A stretch of 64,000 nucleotides of DNA from Sarcocystis neurona (Eukaryota > Apicomplexa > Conoidasida > Eucoccidiorida > Sarcocystidae): NCBI GenBank assembly GCA_000727475.1, contig KL647288.1, positions 6,227,414 to 6,291,413 on the forward strand, written 5' to 3'. The translations under genes were made by a program, and so were the position numbers. This document shows, piece after piece, positions 37,206 to 48,923 of the stretch. Each line of letters starts with the position of its first letter. Position 1 is the first letter of the stretch. Under the pieces are notes generated by a model. The model had not been told where the DNA came from. It made no database searches and saw only the letters and a program-made list of their open reading frames with translations.

Positions 37206-40200
37206 AATCTGAGAGAGGAAACTGCTGAAGTCCCCGCGTGGCGTGGCGGCAGCCGTAGTGTTTCATCTCTGTGTGTGATAATGCAGGTGCGTATGGGTAC
37301 GGGCGTATCTGTTGTATGTATGTGTACGTGTCAACGGCAAAGTGCGTACCCACTCCTCTTGTATCCTTCACCAGGTTGTCTACGGACGCATTTCGACACG
37401 TACGGAGGTACCTGCCTCGTTTGTACACAAACAGCTGTCCTTGGGGACGAATCATTTACTAGCTAACTGAAAGCTTCCTCATGCAAGGACAGGGTGGAGA
37501 TTTCAAACGAGAGCGCTTAAAAGAGGAGGAAAGTGGAACAGTCTTTTGGACATATTGGGCTTGTGCATCCTTGCGGGCATATAATTTGCTCGGATTCGTA
37601 CGTCACGGAGCCACTTCTACTAACGTAGGTCACTACCCTCTTTGTTTCCTGCGGCTGCTGTTCCAGCTGGGTGTGGGTGGCTCCCTCTAACGCTCGCTGC
37701 CTGCAGCTGACGCGTCCATGAGGTGCAGCGGCTCTTCGCGTCCTGCTTCTGCGTGTCTAGCTGTTCCTGTACCAGTGTGTGTCCGCTCCCGCGGTTGCAT
37801 CTAATGGGGACTGCACCGGGTGGGAAGCAGAGGACCATAGCTGGACTTCACTAGGTTGCATCTAATGGGGACTGCACCGGGTGGGAAGCAGAGGACCGTA
37901 GCTGGACTTGACTAGCCGGAAAGCTGTTGCTTTTGGTGCTGAAGCCGGAATGGGCCCCTCATGTAAACACACGAAGACGACATGGAGAGAAAGGGCCTAA
38001 TGCTGCTGCACAGCAGCGTGCAGCTGAACGGGATCCGCTGCGGCTGGTTGTGTGGCAGTCGGTGCATCGTACGTCTACGTACGCTGCTGTCGGTGCGGAT
38101 CTGGTGCTGCAGCTGCTGCCCTTGCGGCACCAGTTACTCCTCGTCGATTGCTGCAGCCTCTGCTCTTCTTGTCGACTCTGAAGACGACAAATCCTATGTA
38201 CCTACCGACTGCGGCGCACACATCAACTTCTTTCACAAAACTGCACAAGTTCCCCCGGCTGCTTGTCCTTAGACGCGGCAGCGGCAGAATTTGCTTGTGC
38301 GCCTCAGCAGCCGCAGAATTATTACCAGGCGGCAGCCGGACTCTCCTCGCCCCTTCTACCCTCTAATGCTTCGCTCTACCGAGCGAAAGTGTGCGTTCTC
38401 TGTGTAAAATCTCGCCACCTGGTTGTTGCTACCGCCAGGAACGTGTGCCGCTACAGACCACCACGGGAAATGGTCCTGGAGCCCCAAGATAGCTACACAT
38501 CCACGTAGGGTTTCACAGGCGTTTTCCGCTGAAGTTGCGGACACCGGGAAAAGCACGTTTCCCAGGCACATCTTTCTTTGCCTTCCGCCACAACGTCCCT
38601 GCTCTGTTAATTTTTCCACGATTGCCCATGTGCGTGCCGACAAATATGTGGAGGTCACTTTGTCTGACTGTGGTCCCATACATTATGTATACGCAGTACG
38701 AATGGTAATTGTGGACTGCTGCGTTGGAGACGCGCACATCCGTATAGAGAACGCAGATCCGAGCAGATGACATCGGCAGCGGCCAAGTAGAAGGGACAGA
38801 AGGCATGATGGTGCATGCGCAGCGCTCCACACAATAGCTGCCGCTTCGGTAAGGTACCCCCACCCGCTTAGCTCGTGCTGCTTCCTTCCGGTTAGCAAGC
38901 AGTGGAGTGGCCGACGAGGAAGCCGCTGAGGCAGCGAAGTGAAGTGCAAATTTGTAGGACCTCGTGCAGGTGTGTCCGTGCGCACGGACATTTAAGCTTT
39001 TTGTAGGACAGCGTTTCATCGGTGAGGGAAAAACGTTCACAAGGCGCTGCGCATACAGGGGATGACAGGATACCTTACGTGTACATATAGTTGTGTATAC
39101 GACAATGCACGTGTCTTCCGGGTGCCAACCGGCTGCGCGTACACACGGTACACTACGTATACGTACACGTGTATACGGGTAAGTCCGTATCTTACCTCTT
39201 TCCGTAAAAGTTTGCCCTATGCCGAGTCGCGTTCTCCAGGATATGTGCGGCGTGATCCGTATATTTCCTACGCTTGAAATCATTTTATTCCAAGTGTATA
39301 TACAGAGCATCTTGGTAACTTATTTACCCCGCACATGGTGAGAAAAAATATATTTGGATTCTTTGTTCTATACAGGAGGACCGTAAGTACGGAGGCTACA
39401 TGGACATGCGTGTAACCCGCCGAATGTTTTTAATCATATCCTTTTGGCAGTGTGTTGTGTACGCACAGAATGAGAGTCTATGCGTACAACTTCAGACGGA
39501 GACTTTGCAGACATACTTGTAGATGCACATATATATATATATGTATATATGTATATATATGGATATTCCCAAAAGGAAGGAATGCGTGTATGTTCAAAGA
39601 AGGAAGCACGAACTGCAGGGCACGCCTGTCAGGACGTACGTTGTCACGCGGATCCCTGCATTACATCGCCCCGTAAAGGCGCTGTACATATATGTACATG
39701 TGTGTACGCTTAAATGTGTATGCACACAGAAGAGGTCTGCTTTCACACGTATGTCACATGTATGCATATATACGTACGTCCGGGGAGATTTTGTGGGTAT
39801 CTTGAAAGTTGGTCTGCAGTCACGGTACCCCATAGTATTGGTTGGAGAGTTCATTTTGTAATTCGGTGCTTTTATTACTTGCACGCCGGCGTCCCTCTTG
39901 TGTTGCCTGAAAGGCAGCAGAGAAGAAATGGCATCTACTCCATATAGAATTTTACGTAAGTTTTTGTGTATCTAGGCTCGCGTGTATTTCGTTCCTCACT
40001 TGCACCAGTACCGTACATACCTGCGTGAGCAAAACTACACTATTTTTGACTGCTTCTAACTCAGCTCACCCACGCCTACATACGCTGCGATATATCCTTT
40101 GTTTTTTCCTGACACTTCAACAACGTCTGCATAAATGCGTACAAGCATGTTTATGGCGTCACATTCCGTGGTGAATTCACTTTGTCTATGTGTATTTATG

Positions 40201-40608
40201 CACGCAAACGTGTACACGTTGACGCGTATAAAGACACACACGCATACACAGTCCATCTTTGTATATACTGATGGACTGTATGTTAAGGCACGGTTTCAGA
40301 GTGCTTTGCTTCTCACTTCCAAACCTTCACCACCTCTGCGTCTTTGCGTGCTTACGTCATTACTGTAGCCTTCCGTACCCTTTGTATTTATGCTTGTGTG
40401 AATTTACATGGTTTTACACAGGTGGATATGCAGTAAGTGTTCGTATAGACACACGGGTGCTGACGGACGGCCGTTAACCGCCGGGCGACACTTATCAGCC
40501 GGCTTCGCATGTGCATTCTGTGGGCAAAGATGGCCCGCTGTTTATGGTTGGAGCGATACACCCCAGGACACACGTCTACACAACTGTGGAACTCCCTTTG
40601 AAATGTAG
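37206..40608 (+). CDS. candidate multi-exon gene ending in a zinc ribbon, function unknown
   Basis: Not a recognised family. Five exon candidates have good borders: 37206-37286 (acceptor TTTTCCCCGCAG, donor CAG|GTGCGT; the only open frame reads NLREETAEVPAW), 37375-37407, 38273-38403 (containing EFACAPQQPQNYYQAAAG and ending KVCVLC), 38519-38704 (AFSAEVADTGK to GPIHYVYAVRM|GTAATT) and 40422-40608. Phases agree between the first two and between the third and fourth; at least one exon on either side of that pair is missing. The last exon reads WICSKCSYRHTG, then FACAFCGQRWP and a stop: two CxxC knuckles that probably bind zinc. The 5' end is not found and may include the 36-kb duplicated segment. 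The exons could belong to more than one gene. Confidence 0.38.
37793..37914. repeat. 61-bp tandem duplication, two copies
   Basis: Copies 37793-37853 and 37854-37914 begin GGTTGCATCTAATGGGGACT and differ at two positions. It falls in a presumed intron of the candidate zinc-ribbon gene. Confidence 0.95.
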
Positions 40609-43081
40609 TTAACCAGGAGGGTATGAGAGAAGACTGGCTTTGTGTGTTCGCGCGCAAGTAAGGATGACAACTGCGTACTTGCGTGCTTGGGTGGGGCGAC
40701 CAGCATTAACTGCAGATTCTACTATTTTACGTCTTCCGAGACAGCGTTTCTGTTTCGGTGCCGATAACCAGTGCCGTCTCTCTGACAATTACGCTTCTCA
40801 TTAGTGGCTTATCGCTGGGGTTTGCTTATTTGTGTCAGGTATGTTGTACGGTATTCATGTGTGTGTTCATACAGTTATCTGTAGCTTCGTTTATACGTCT
40901 ACCTTTCTTTCGCTTTAAACAGCTCCGTCTTTTGCCTGTTGCAGCACATGGTTTTTCAGAGAGTAGGTCCAGTTTCAAAACTTGTTTTTGTTGTTAACTT
41001 CACGTTTTCCCTGCCGCTCCTCATACGTTATTCTTGTCGACTCCTCCCGGGTGGAGTCTCTGACACTGTATGTCGTATCTGATGTAGGGCACCTTTTTGG
41101 TCAACATTTCTGCATTTGTGTGGATTTTCCTGTTCCCCTAGAATCCTCTTAGGGATCCTTCTTTTTGGTCGCGTTCTCTGCATCAGCCAGCACGCTTCGG
41201 TATGCAGTGGAGCCGATCGGGAAGTGACCCTATTTCCTTCGTTTCCATCTCCAGTGTTAATGATTTCCCCTTTCGTAGTCTGTATGTGCTGTCGAATGTC
41301 CCCTTGTTTCTGCTTCTCGACTTTTATACTGAAGAGATTTTCTGTATTTCCCTCTGTATGCGTTGCTCGCTTCTTCAGTACGATATCCGCTTGCAGATTC
41401 TCCGCCCGGATCCTGCTTTGTTTCCGTTGCACGTTCGAATAATATCTGTCGTGCTTTCGTGTTCCAGGAGTGCCCGTCTCCTCGTTGTAGCCTCTTGGTC
41501 AACGCGGATTCACATCCGCGTTGATCCGTCACTAACGAGATGCTGCCCTGCGCAGGTGTGGCAGCTATTCCGCCTTGCCACCGTGTCCCCTGGACTAGGT
41601 TGTCCCGCCTTTGTCTCATCTGGCTGCTCCTTCCTCAGGTCTTCCGTGTGCCCGTCCTTTGTGCCTTACATAATTTTTTTTTGTGGGGGGTCTGAGAAGC
41701 CTGCTTTGGTTCGTTGTTTCTTGATCCGTTCTGCTGTCTTCGCTTTCACTTTGGTGTTTTTCCTCCCGTTTTGCTTTTCTTGTACAGTTTTTCCGCAGCA
41801 AACTGCGTAGCTGTCCTGCCCCAGATATCCTAGACTACCAGTATTATCTTTCGTATATCCACTCGTGAACGTTCACTGCGTCTTCCATATGTGGGCACGT
41901 TTCTGTTGAGGATATTGCTTATCGAGCACGCCGCTGCACCACTGCCTACCTGTAGAGACAACATACGACTAATTTTGCACAAAAAGGAGGGATACCATTT
42001 GGGGAGCCAAGTTCGTAAGCGCATTTTTGTGGTCTCAAACAATTCTGGCAAGCACATTCTCCTTCCCATTTTTCTCTTCCGCTGTTTCTTCTGTTGTGCC
42101 CCTCCCGGGTCATTCCCTTGTTCGACATTTCGGTCTTGGTTTCATGTGTTTGATTTCGTCTTCCTCGTGTCACTTCTCGTACGGTCCAGGGTGCAGCGAC
42201 GTAGGTATAGAACAGGACATTTATGGATTTTCACAGCGGCTTCACGCCAATAAACGAATTCTTGCATCTGCACAATATTTCACAGTTATACATTGTGAAA
42301 TCATTTTGTAGAGAGTGGTGTGTGTTGCGAGGCGTGTGTGCATGTCCGTATGTATAGCCGTTTACTCATGTACATGTGTAAGCATATAAACGTATGTGTA
42401 CGTACGCATACATTCGTTTTGCTTCAGAGTGCCATTTTATCCATTCCCGTGCCTGAAGGAATAGTAGCCCTACACGTGTACCTACGTGTATTTAGGCAGC
42501 TTGTTTACGGCTGAGTTCATGCAGCAGGTTTGTGTACGAATGTACATATACACACATACGTATATCTGGTGGAGAAAAGAGACAAAGCTTTCTGTACACA
42601 CAGTTGTGTATGTGCGGGTGTGTTACGTGTGACTCAAGCGGCAGGTCTGTGTATACGTGAATGCGTATACACACACAGACGTGTTTTTTGCGAAGGAGAC
42701 TAACACAGGAAGTAATATACGTCTACAGATATATATATATATATACATGTGTGTATGTTTACGTTCGTGCGTGTCGGCGTGTATGCACTAATTCAATCAA
42801 ACGTTACGTCGGTGTGCATGCAGCGTGTGTACGTGTGTGTGTGAATAGTAGGTACAGACGTCGTTTTAATATATATACATATACAAATATATACATATAT
42901 ATGCATATATATGTGTGTCGGCACGTATGTACTTAGGTATACACTTATGAGTGTGTGGATGCGCTCATATCATATCCGTAGTGCCATACATATATATGTA
43001 TATATGTACGTATGTGTGTTCTATTAGTAGGCGCGGGGGACTGGAATACAAATGCGTCGTACTCGTTGAGCAGAAGAGATC
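40609..43081. other. pyrimidine-rich block, no supported gene
   Basis: From 40.7 to 42.3 kb the + strand is markedly rich in T and C and almost free of the TATA/ACGT microsatellites of the flanks. A frame of 202 codons (41202-41810, +) and Lys/Glu/Arg-rich frames on the other strand are open through it. None shows a motif I can name. From 42.3 to 43.05 kb TGTA/TATA arrays resume. Confidence 0.4.
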
Positions 43082-46000
43082 ATGTCCACCAGGAGGCTGC
43101 AGCGTGTGCTCCTCGGCGCTCCCATCTCTTTCGTTTCCCTGAAAAAGGTGGAGGTCCTCCTCTTCTGCAAAAAGCCAGCTTTTGCTGCTGCTGCTGCTCA
43201 CCCACTTCCACCGCTGATCAGGTACACAAGAAGAGATAGCAGGGGTAGCCGTCTCGCTGTTGCTCTTCTGCTGCTAAAGTTAAACTTTTTTTTGTATACA
43301 TCGATGTTACCACCCCTCTTCCAGCACGCGTCCCGTATTGACGAGCAACACTTTTTTCGTGTTCTCTTTTCGTTTAGCCCTTCTGGTGATCATTATCATG
43401 ACGGAGCCGCACGGGCTACATTCGTCGTACGAGATAGGATAGCTACGTGTATGCACACGCTACCCGTCATCATAATGAGAACCAGACTGCGTACATATGG
43501 GGGAGACACAGCATGGGAAACAAGTCGGGTGCTCTTTGTCTTTCCCTGGAAATTCTATTCTGTATATGCTCTTCCCTTCTTCGAGTACAGCAACAAGGAA
43601 AGGCGGATGCATACACGGAAAATGCTCTGTGTAGTATTGCTGGGGTGTGGGGACATCCAAGAAGAGGCATAAAACTGATAGGAAGGAGAATCTTCACGTA
43701 CGTACACCTATTTACGAATACGTGTAGATACTGTACATGCAGGTCTACAAAAATTTGTCCGTATCACGCATATACGTGCACTTGCATGCCTGAACACACA
43801 CACGTTTGTGCATCTCCACAATGGTTCCGCGTTGACGTGCTCCTCGCTCTTCCCCGGGGGAGAGCCTTTGATCAGATGAACGTGTTCGTGCCCTTAGCCG
43901 GACTTCCCAAGCACCGCTGGTCATCTACGTTCGTGTGAATTACACTCGTACATAACAATTACTACACTACTCTTAACACTTCGCGCGTATGTGTGTATAT
44001 ATATACACATGACGCATTACGTATGTAACTAGAAACTAGACGCCTCATATATATGTATATGTACTGTATTTTGGCTGGTGATGTGTACACTACACATCCA
44101 TGTATGAATGTATGCGTGGGTTATATAGGCACCATATCTAGAACATACGCATAGAAGCGGACTATAAGCGCTACGTATAAGTGTGTGATACGCATCCTCT
44201 GTACGTGGGTACACGGTCTCCATATATGGAAGTATCTATGCATATTGCGTCCGCGTACAACATACACATTTATCTCATCATGTGATTCTCTGAGAACGTG
44301 CGAGAAGTGCTTTACAAAATATATATACATACATATATTTGTGTCTAGTGCCCTTTTCTAGTTACCTTCGTATACTTACTACTTGTGTACCTAGACGCGT
44401 ACACGTAGGGACTCTGTGTACACTATTTGTAGTCCTCCGTTTCTAAAAGTCGTGCAGAAGGTTGGAGTTTGCTCATATTCATTTACGACGTGCTTCCCAC
44501 ATATATTGCATTTACATGCACAGAGTACCCGTGGTGCAGGTGAATTTGCACGCACCGTGTACCTGTGTATTCGCCCACACAGTCTCGTCGTAGTTTGATA
44601 TTCAGCTACGCGTCCGCGTGACAATCTCGTCCGCATACATGCGCTACTAACAGAAGTAGGCGTAGATGTCTAGGTACGTACAAATTTATTGACGTATTCA
44701 GAAGTGAATGCAGTCACACACATCCGTGGCTCGCGTCAGTCCGAATTTCTTTTCTTGCGGCCTGACATATACACTGTACACGACTGTTGTATGCATGTGA
44801 GTGGAAATCTGTGCGTGGATACATGTGCCTCTGCATGACGCTGGGTAGCACGCTTTTCCCTGTAATTCTACATGTGCGTGCGTCCTGCTGCTGCTGCTGC
44901 CGTGACCGTCCGGCCGCTGCTTCTGTCCTGGGTCGCTGCTGCTGCTGCAGCACATTCAACACGTACTTCCTGCCGGCGCTGCGCTATCACAATCCCATTT
45001 TCTCGTTTCAAGTCGTACAGGGGGTCCTGCCCTCTGCATTAGGAGAGGCAACAGCACCCAGGAGAGCAGCAGCAGGACCGTTGGCAGACGGCCCTGCCGC
45101 TGTTGCAACATCGGAGGAGGGAGCTTTTGCACGCCTGACCTTCGGTAAACTTCTTCCTATAGAGACACTACTCGCGTGTCCGCACGCCTCTGCATCCAGG
45201 TTGTTTGTAGCACGCGCGTGCGGCCTACATGAGCGTATGTGCCGAATGCGTGAGGGGAGTGCATCTACGCGGGCATGCCTTCGCAGGCATACGTGTGCAG
45301 GAGTGCGTGCTGTCTCCGTCTTAACCGAACGCATATTTGTGTATGCGTACAGTTAATAGAAATATACGCGTGTGCTGCGGTGGGACCGGTGGGACACCCC
45401 CTCCGTTCTTGATGTGTGTGAAGCCGAATTGGTTTCTGGGTGTATCACGCGTGCAAAGACAAATATCTGCGCACGTCCACTACCTGGGGAGGTATCGATC
45501 CGTGGTGTCACGAGACTATGTGGTGCTGCTCGTATGTAGTCACCGCGATTACGAAACACCGATGTCAATATCGCCGTTTCTTCAGGTGCACCTCCTCCGC
45601 TACTTCTTTCCTGTTGCATGTAGTGTGGCTGCAGGGGCTGCTGATGTTGATCGTAATCCGGCTGGTTCTATTGCGGCTTCTGTGGCTGCGGTTGCTCGTC
45701 TTGGATTCAGTGCTGCTGTTGCTCGTTCGCCGCTACGACTTGTGTTGAGGTTGCCAATGTTGCTGATGATACAGCTGCACTGGTTAGTGCTGTCAGACGA
45801 ACTGTTCCTACCCGAAATTTGTAGCCGCTCCTTGCTAGCAGCACGTAACATGTCGCCTCCCTCTGCAGGTAAGACCTATTCCTTCTCTATGCTGCGCCGG
45901 CGCTGTACCTGTACTGCAATTCTGGTGGCGACACACTACAACGTGTTGCAATCAACGAGCTGCTGATGTGACCTGTGGTGGCATCGTTGCTACTAGGATT

Positions 46001-47168
46001 GTTGGTGTTGCTCGTGCGATTGGTGCTGCATCCCTGCGGGAGTCGTTGTTGCCGTTGCCGCATCTGCAACCAGTAGTCGGTTTCGCTCTACGACTGCAGC
46101 TGGTTTTTAACTTGTGACCCACGCGGCTGATATGATGCCTCGTGTTACTATTGCTGCTGTGATCCCCGTTGCTAGTGCTGCTGCTGTAATCCATCGTTCT
46201 CGCTTTTCTTATGTGAGATTACAGGAGCTTGCTGCAGCTTCCCAACAGATACAGGTAACGAGTACACTGCTGCCTGCGGGTACTGCTGACGAGGCTGCTG
46301 CTTCGAGTGGTTCTGCTGCTGCTTGACGTTTGTAGGGGAAGGCGAGGGTGTACACTTGATCAATTTGAGTCTGTACAAAGACGCCTATCAGTTAGTGCAG
46401 CGTCTGGTGGATATCGACAGCTCGTGGCAACAACTTTTTCCTCTCCAGCAACAACTGCAGCAGAGACGGCAGCAACAGGTGCATCAGCGACAACAGGCTG
46501 CTGCAGCTGCATCAAAAGGACCCTGAGCAGGACTGCTCCACTGAGCAGGAATAGGAGAGACAGCAGCAAGGCGACGGCAGAACGAGCAACACCATATGTT
46601 GCGAGAGCGTCTGCAGCAGCACTGAAGAGCAACAGCCGCAGTAGCGACAACCACCATAGCGGAAACATTATCAGCCTCAATCGGAGTGGTGATAAGCGCG
46701 GAGACACCGCAGCGGCAACTGAAGGAATTTCCATGTACAATCGGAGTGATGACAAGCGCGGAGACACCGCAGCGGCAACTGGAGGAATTTCCATAGGAGT
46801 AGAGGCGTGAATAGTAGCGCTCTGCGTACGATTGGGTATGCATATGTACAGTTTGTGCACGTTTGTGTAAGTATATCTGTATTGTTCGTGTTTATAGGGC
46901 TGGAGAAATTGTTCCTCCAGCAGCAGCGTGTGACGGCAGGTATTCCTAGCGGGAACGTTTACGCAGGTGCTACAACGGCTGGTACTCAGCACAAGGAAGG
47001 GAGACAGCAGCAGTGTTACTGCTGCTGCAGCAACAACGGTGCTAGCCGCAGGAGCAGTTAAAGCTGTAGCAGCGCTGGGAAGAGCGGGCCCAACTGCGCC
47101 TACAGTATGAACCCAAAGAGTGGCAGCGGCCCAACGAGGACCGGCAGCCACAAATGTACCAGCAATTG
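43082..47168 (+). CDS. mitochondrial ribosomal protein mS25-like (L51/S25/CI-B8 domain)
   Basis: Probably a mitochondrial small-subunit ribosomal protein. Exons: 43082-43221, 44951-45144, 46336-46478 and tentatively 47070-47168; all joins keep phase. The N-terminus MSTRRLQRVLLGAPISF followed by LKKVEVLLF matches the mS25 opening (paired Arg, Leu-rich helix, then a beta strand). Exon 2 gives FNTYFLPALRYHNPIFSFQV, the family's strand-Pro-x-x-x-Tyr-x-Asn-Pro core. Exon 3 gives GEGVHLINLSLYKDAYQLV, matching the last strand and helix. A Gln/Ala-rich region lies between the strands and a Gln/Arg-rich coiled tail follows, including QRWEERAQLRLQYEPKEW. Complex I subunit NDUFA2 shares the fold, but apicomplexans lack complex I, and mL43 fits less well at the N-terminus. 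The 3' end is uncertain: exon 3 could instead run on to a stop at 46526. Confidence 0.58.
46681..46800. repeat. 60-bp tandem duplication, two copies
   Basis: Copies 46681-46740 and 46741-46800 begin TCGGAGTG and contain GCGCGGAGACACCGCAGCGG. They differ at a few positions. The unit is a multiple of three. It probably lies in an intron of the mS25-like gene. Confidence 0.9.
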
Positions 47169-47780
47169 GTGGGAGGTGTTCCTGCAGTGAAAAAGGAGTA
47201 CAAAAAAAGCACACTCGCGACCTCTACCTGCAGCCAGGCAAGGCGTTGGTGGTCCGAGCTGCTATACGCGTTGTTCTGCTATCAGTTGGGAAAGAAAAGC
47301 ACAGAGCATCTAGGCAGCGACAGTGGCATCAGGGAAACTGTCGCAGCTACAAGAAACAAGTGGGGGGACCAGCAAAATTCTTCAGGTAAAAAAAAGCGGA
47401 GTAGTGGTACGTGTGTCAGGTGCCAAAGAACAAGGAAATCGTGAACCCTTGGAGCAATTCGTGCGGCAGTTGTTGACATGGTGAAGTAGGGAGGGGAAGT
47501 ATAGCGAGCGCACGGCACCCTTCTTCAATGGTAGATATCGGTTGACGCGTCTGTACAGAGAGACGGCCCACCCTTAGCAGGTGTCGAATCATGGGCAAGA
47601 GCACCAGTATTACTGACACCATCACCAGTAACAGAAACGGTTGCAACAACAGCAGCAGCAGTGACCAATACAACTAAGGTTGCTGCAACAGCTACTACAG
47701 AGCCCGTAGATTAAAGTCCTTCTGGAAGTGCTGGACAAGCCGCACCGTGAGGCCACGGAGCAACGGAAACACCGAGCAAC

Positions 47781-48923
47781 ATGCAACAGCAGGGACGTGA
47801 GGAGGAAAAGGCACAGTCAAGGCCTGATCGATTACCACTGAGAACTACAGGGATGGCATGGAAGGGGACAACGCCGAACGCTGCAGCAGCAGCAGCGGGA
47901 CAACGAGCGGAGAGACCACGCAAGAAACTGCCAGCAAGAGGACGAAAGAATGGAGATTCGTTGTTTCTCGATGCTCGATTGCCGGCCTACGAACAGGCTA
48001 AAAATATTCTGTTCAAATATAATACGGATGGAGACATCCATTACAACGCTGCGTCTGCATATTCTGAAGAGTCAAAGAAACAACCGATTGCCCGTGCAGC
48101 TACAGACGTCAGACCCACCACGAGCAGCACGACAAAGAGCACTAGCAGCACCGTATGCAGCAGCCGCAGCACAGTAGAATGCCTTTGTGAAGCTGATAAA
48201 CGACGCGTAAGCCAACTCAAGCGGGAGTGGGAAGGAATTGAAACTTTCAAGGAACAGGCCACACAGCGGGGACCGCTAACACGCAGCAGCAGCTGTAGCA
48301 CGCAGAGCGGCAGTAACAACAGCAGCATTAGTACGCAGAGAAGCAATAGCGGAAGCTCTGGGAACCTTAGCAAAAACAGCTCACTAAACGTACGTCAAAA
48401 ACTGTCTGGGAGTAGAACTGGAACAACAGGTGAATGGTCCGTTGCTGGCACTTCGAGCCGCGTGTCGTCAAGCAGAGGCAGCTGCCAAGGGGGAGTCTGT
48501 CACGTGAGCAACACCGGCAACATCACAGCTGCTTTGGAGAGAAACAAGAATGGCGAATCGCTGTCTTCGTCAGCAGACGGTAGCGAACAGAAGCCAGGTG
48601 TGGACACGCTTGACGGTGACGCAGCGCAGCATAGCGACGTCACGTCACAAGCAGGGAGCAGCGTGTCATCAGCAACAACAGTCACGAACACAGGAGGGAA
48701 GGCATATACAGACAGTTTGAAAGCAGCAATTGCAACCTTTCTCTCACTCCAGAAACATCACCAGCAGCAGGATCCGGAAGAGCATGAAGAGAAAGGCACA
48801 CAACAGAGTGCGCACCCTCAGCAAGCAGAAGATCCTGACGAGGAGGTAGGAGCAGCGCTGTTCAACGATGATGCAGCGTGGGAGCGGCTGATCACAGACC
48901 TACGAGAATTTCAAGTGAAATAG
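47781..48923 (+). CDS. hypothetical Ser/Thr/Gln-rich protein, 380 residues
   Basis: One of the longest uninterrupted ATG frames in the window, and no family is recognised. The N-terminal third has a basic Ala-rich stretch, then the more globular GDSLFLDARLPAYEQAKNIL. Next come a charged helix-like segment (ADKRRVSQLKREWEGIETF), a long Ser/Thr/Gly/Asn-rich disordered region, and an acidic C-terminus ending WERLITDLREFQVK. The reading frame has varied codons rather than a pure triplet repeat, which favours real coding. An in-frame stop lies nine codons upstream of the ATG, directly before an AG that could be a splice acceptor (47751-47754). It may therefore be the terminal exon of the mS25-like gene upstream rather than a separate gene. 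Confidence 0.5.
   Translation: MQQQGREEEKAQSRPDRLPLRTTGMAWKGTTPNAAAAAAGQRAERPRKKLPARGRKNGDSLFLDARLPAYEQAKNILFKYNTDGDIHYNAASAYSEESKKQPIARAATDVRPTTSSTTKSTSSTVCSSRSTVECLCEADKRRVSQLKREWEGIETFKEQATQRGPLTRSSSCSTQSGSNNSSISTQRSNSGSSGNLSKNSSLNVRQKLSGSRTGTTGEWSVAGTSSRVSSSRGSCQGGVCHVSNTGNITAALERNKNGESLSSSADGSEQKPGVDTLDGDAAQHSDVTSQAGSSVSSATTVTNTGGKAYTDSLKAAIATFLSLQKHHQQQDPEEHEEKGTQQSAHPQQAEDPDEEVGAALFNDDAAWERLITDLREFQVK

Noticed and set aside
38513..39310. 265-codon frame on -
   Set aside because: It crosses the opposite strand of a better-supported exon and ACGT-rich DNA. There are no motifs, and its length is explained by scarce stops in that DNA.
43082..47168. Assignment of the L51/S25/CI-B8 gene as complex I subunit NDUFA2
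   Set aside because: Apicomplexan parasites lack the multisubunit complex I, and the N-terminal pattern matches mS25 better.
46360..47214. 284-codon frame on -
   Set aside because: It lies antisense to the mS25-like exon 3 and CAG repeats; it reads as Val/Ala/Leu-rich complement of the triplets.
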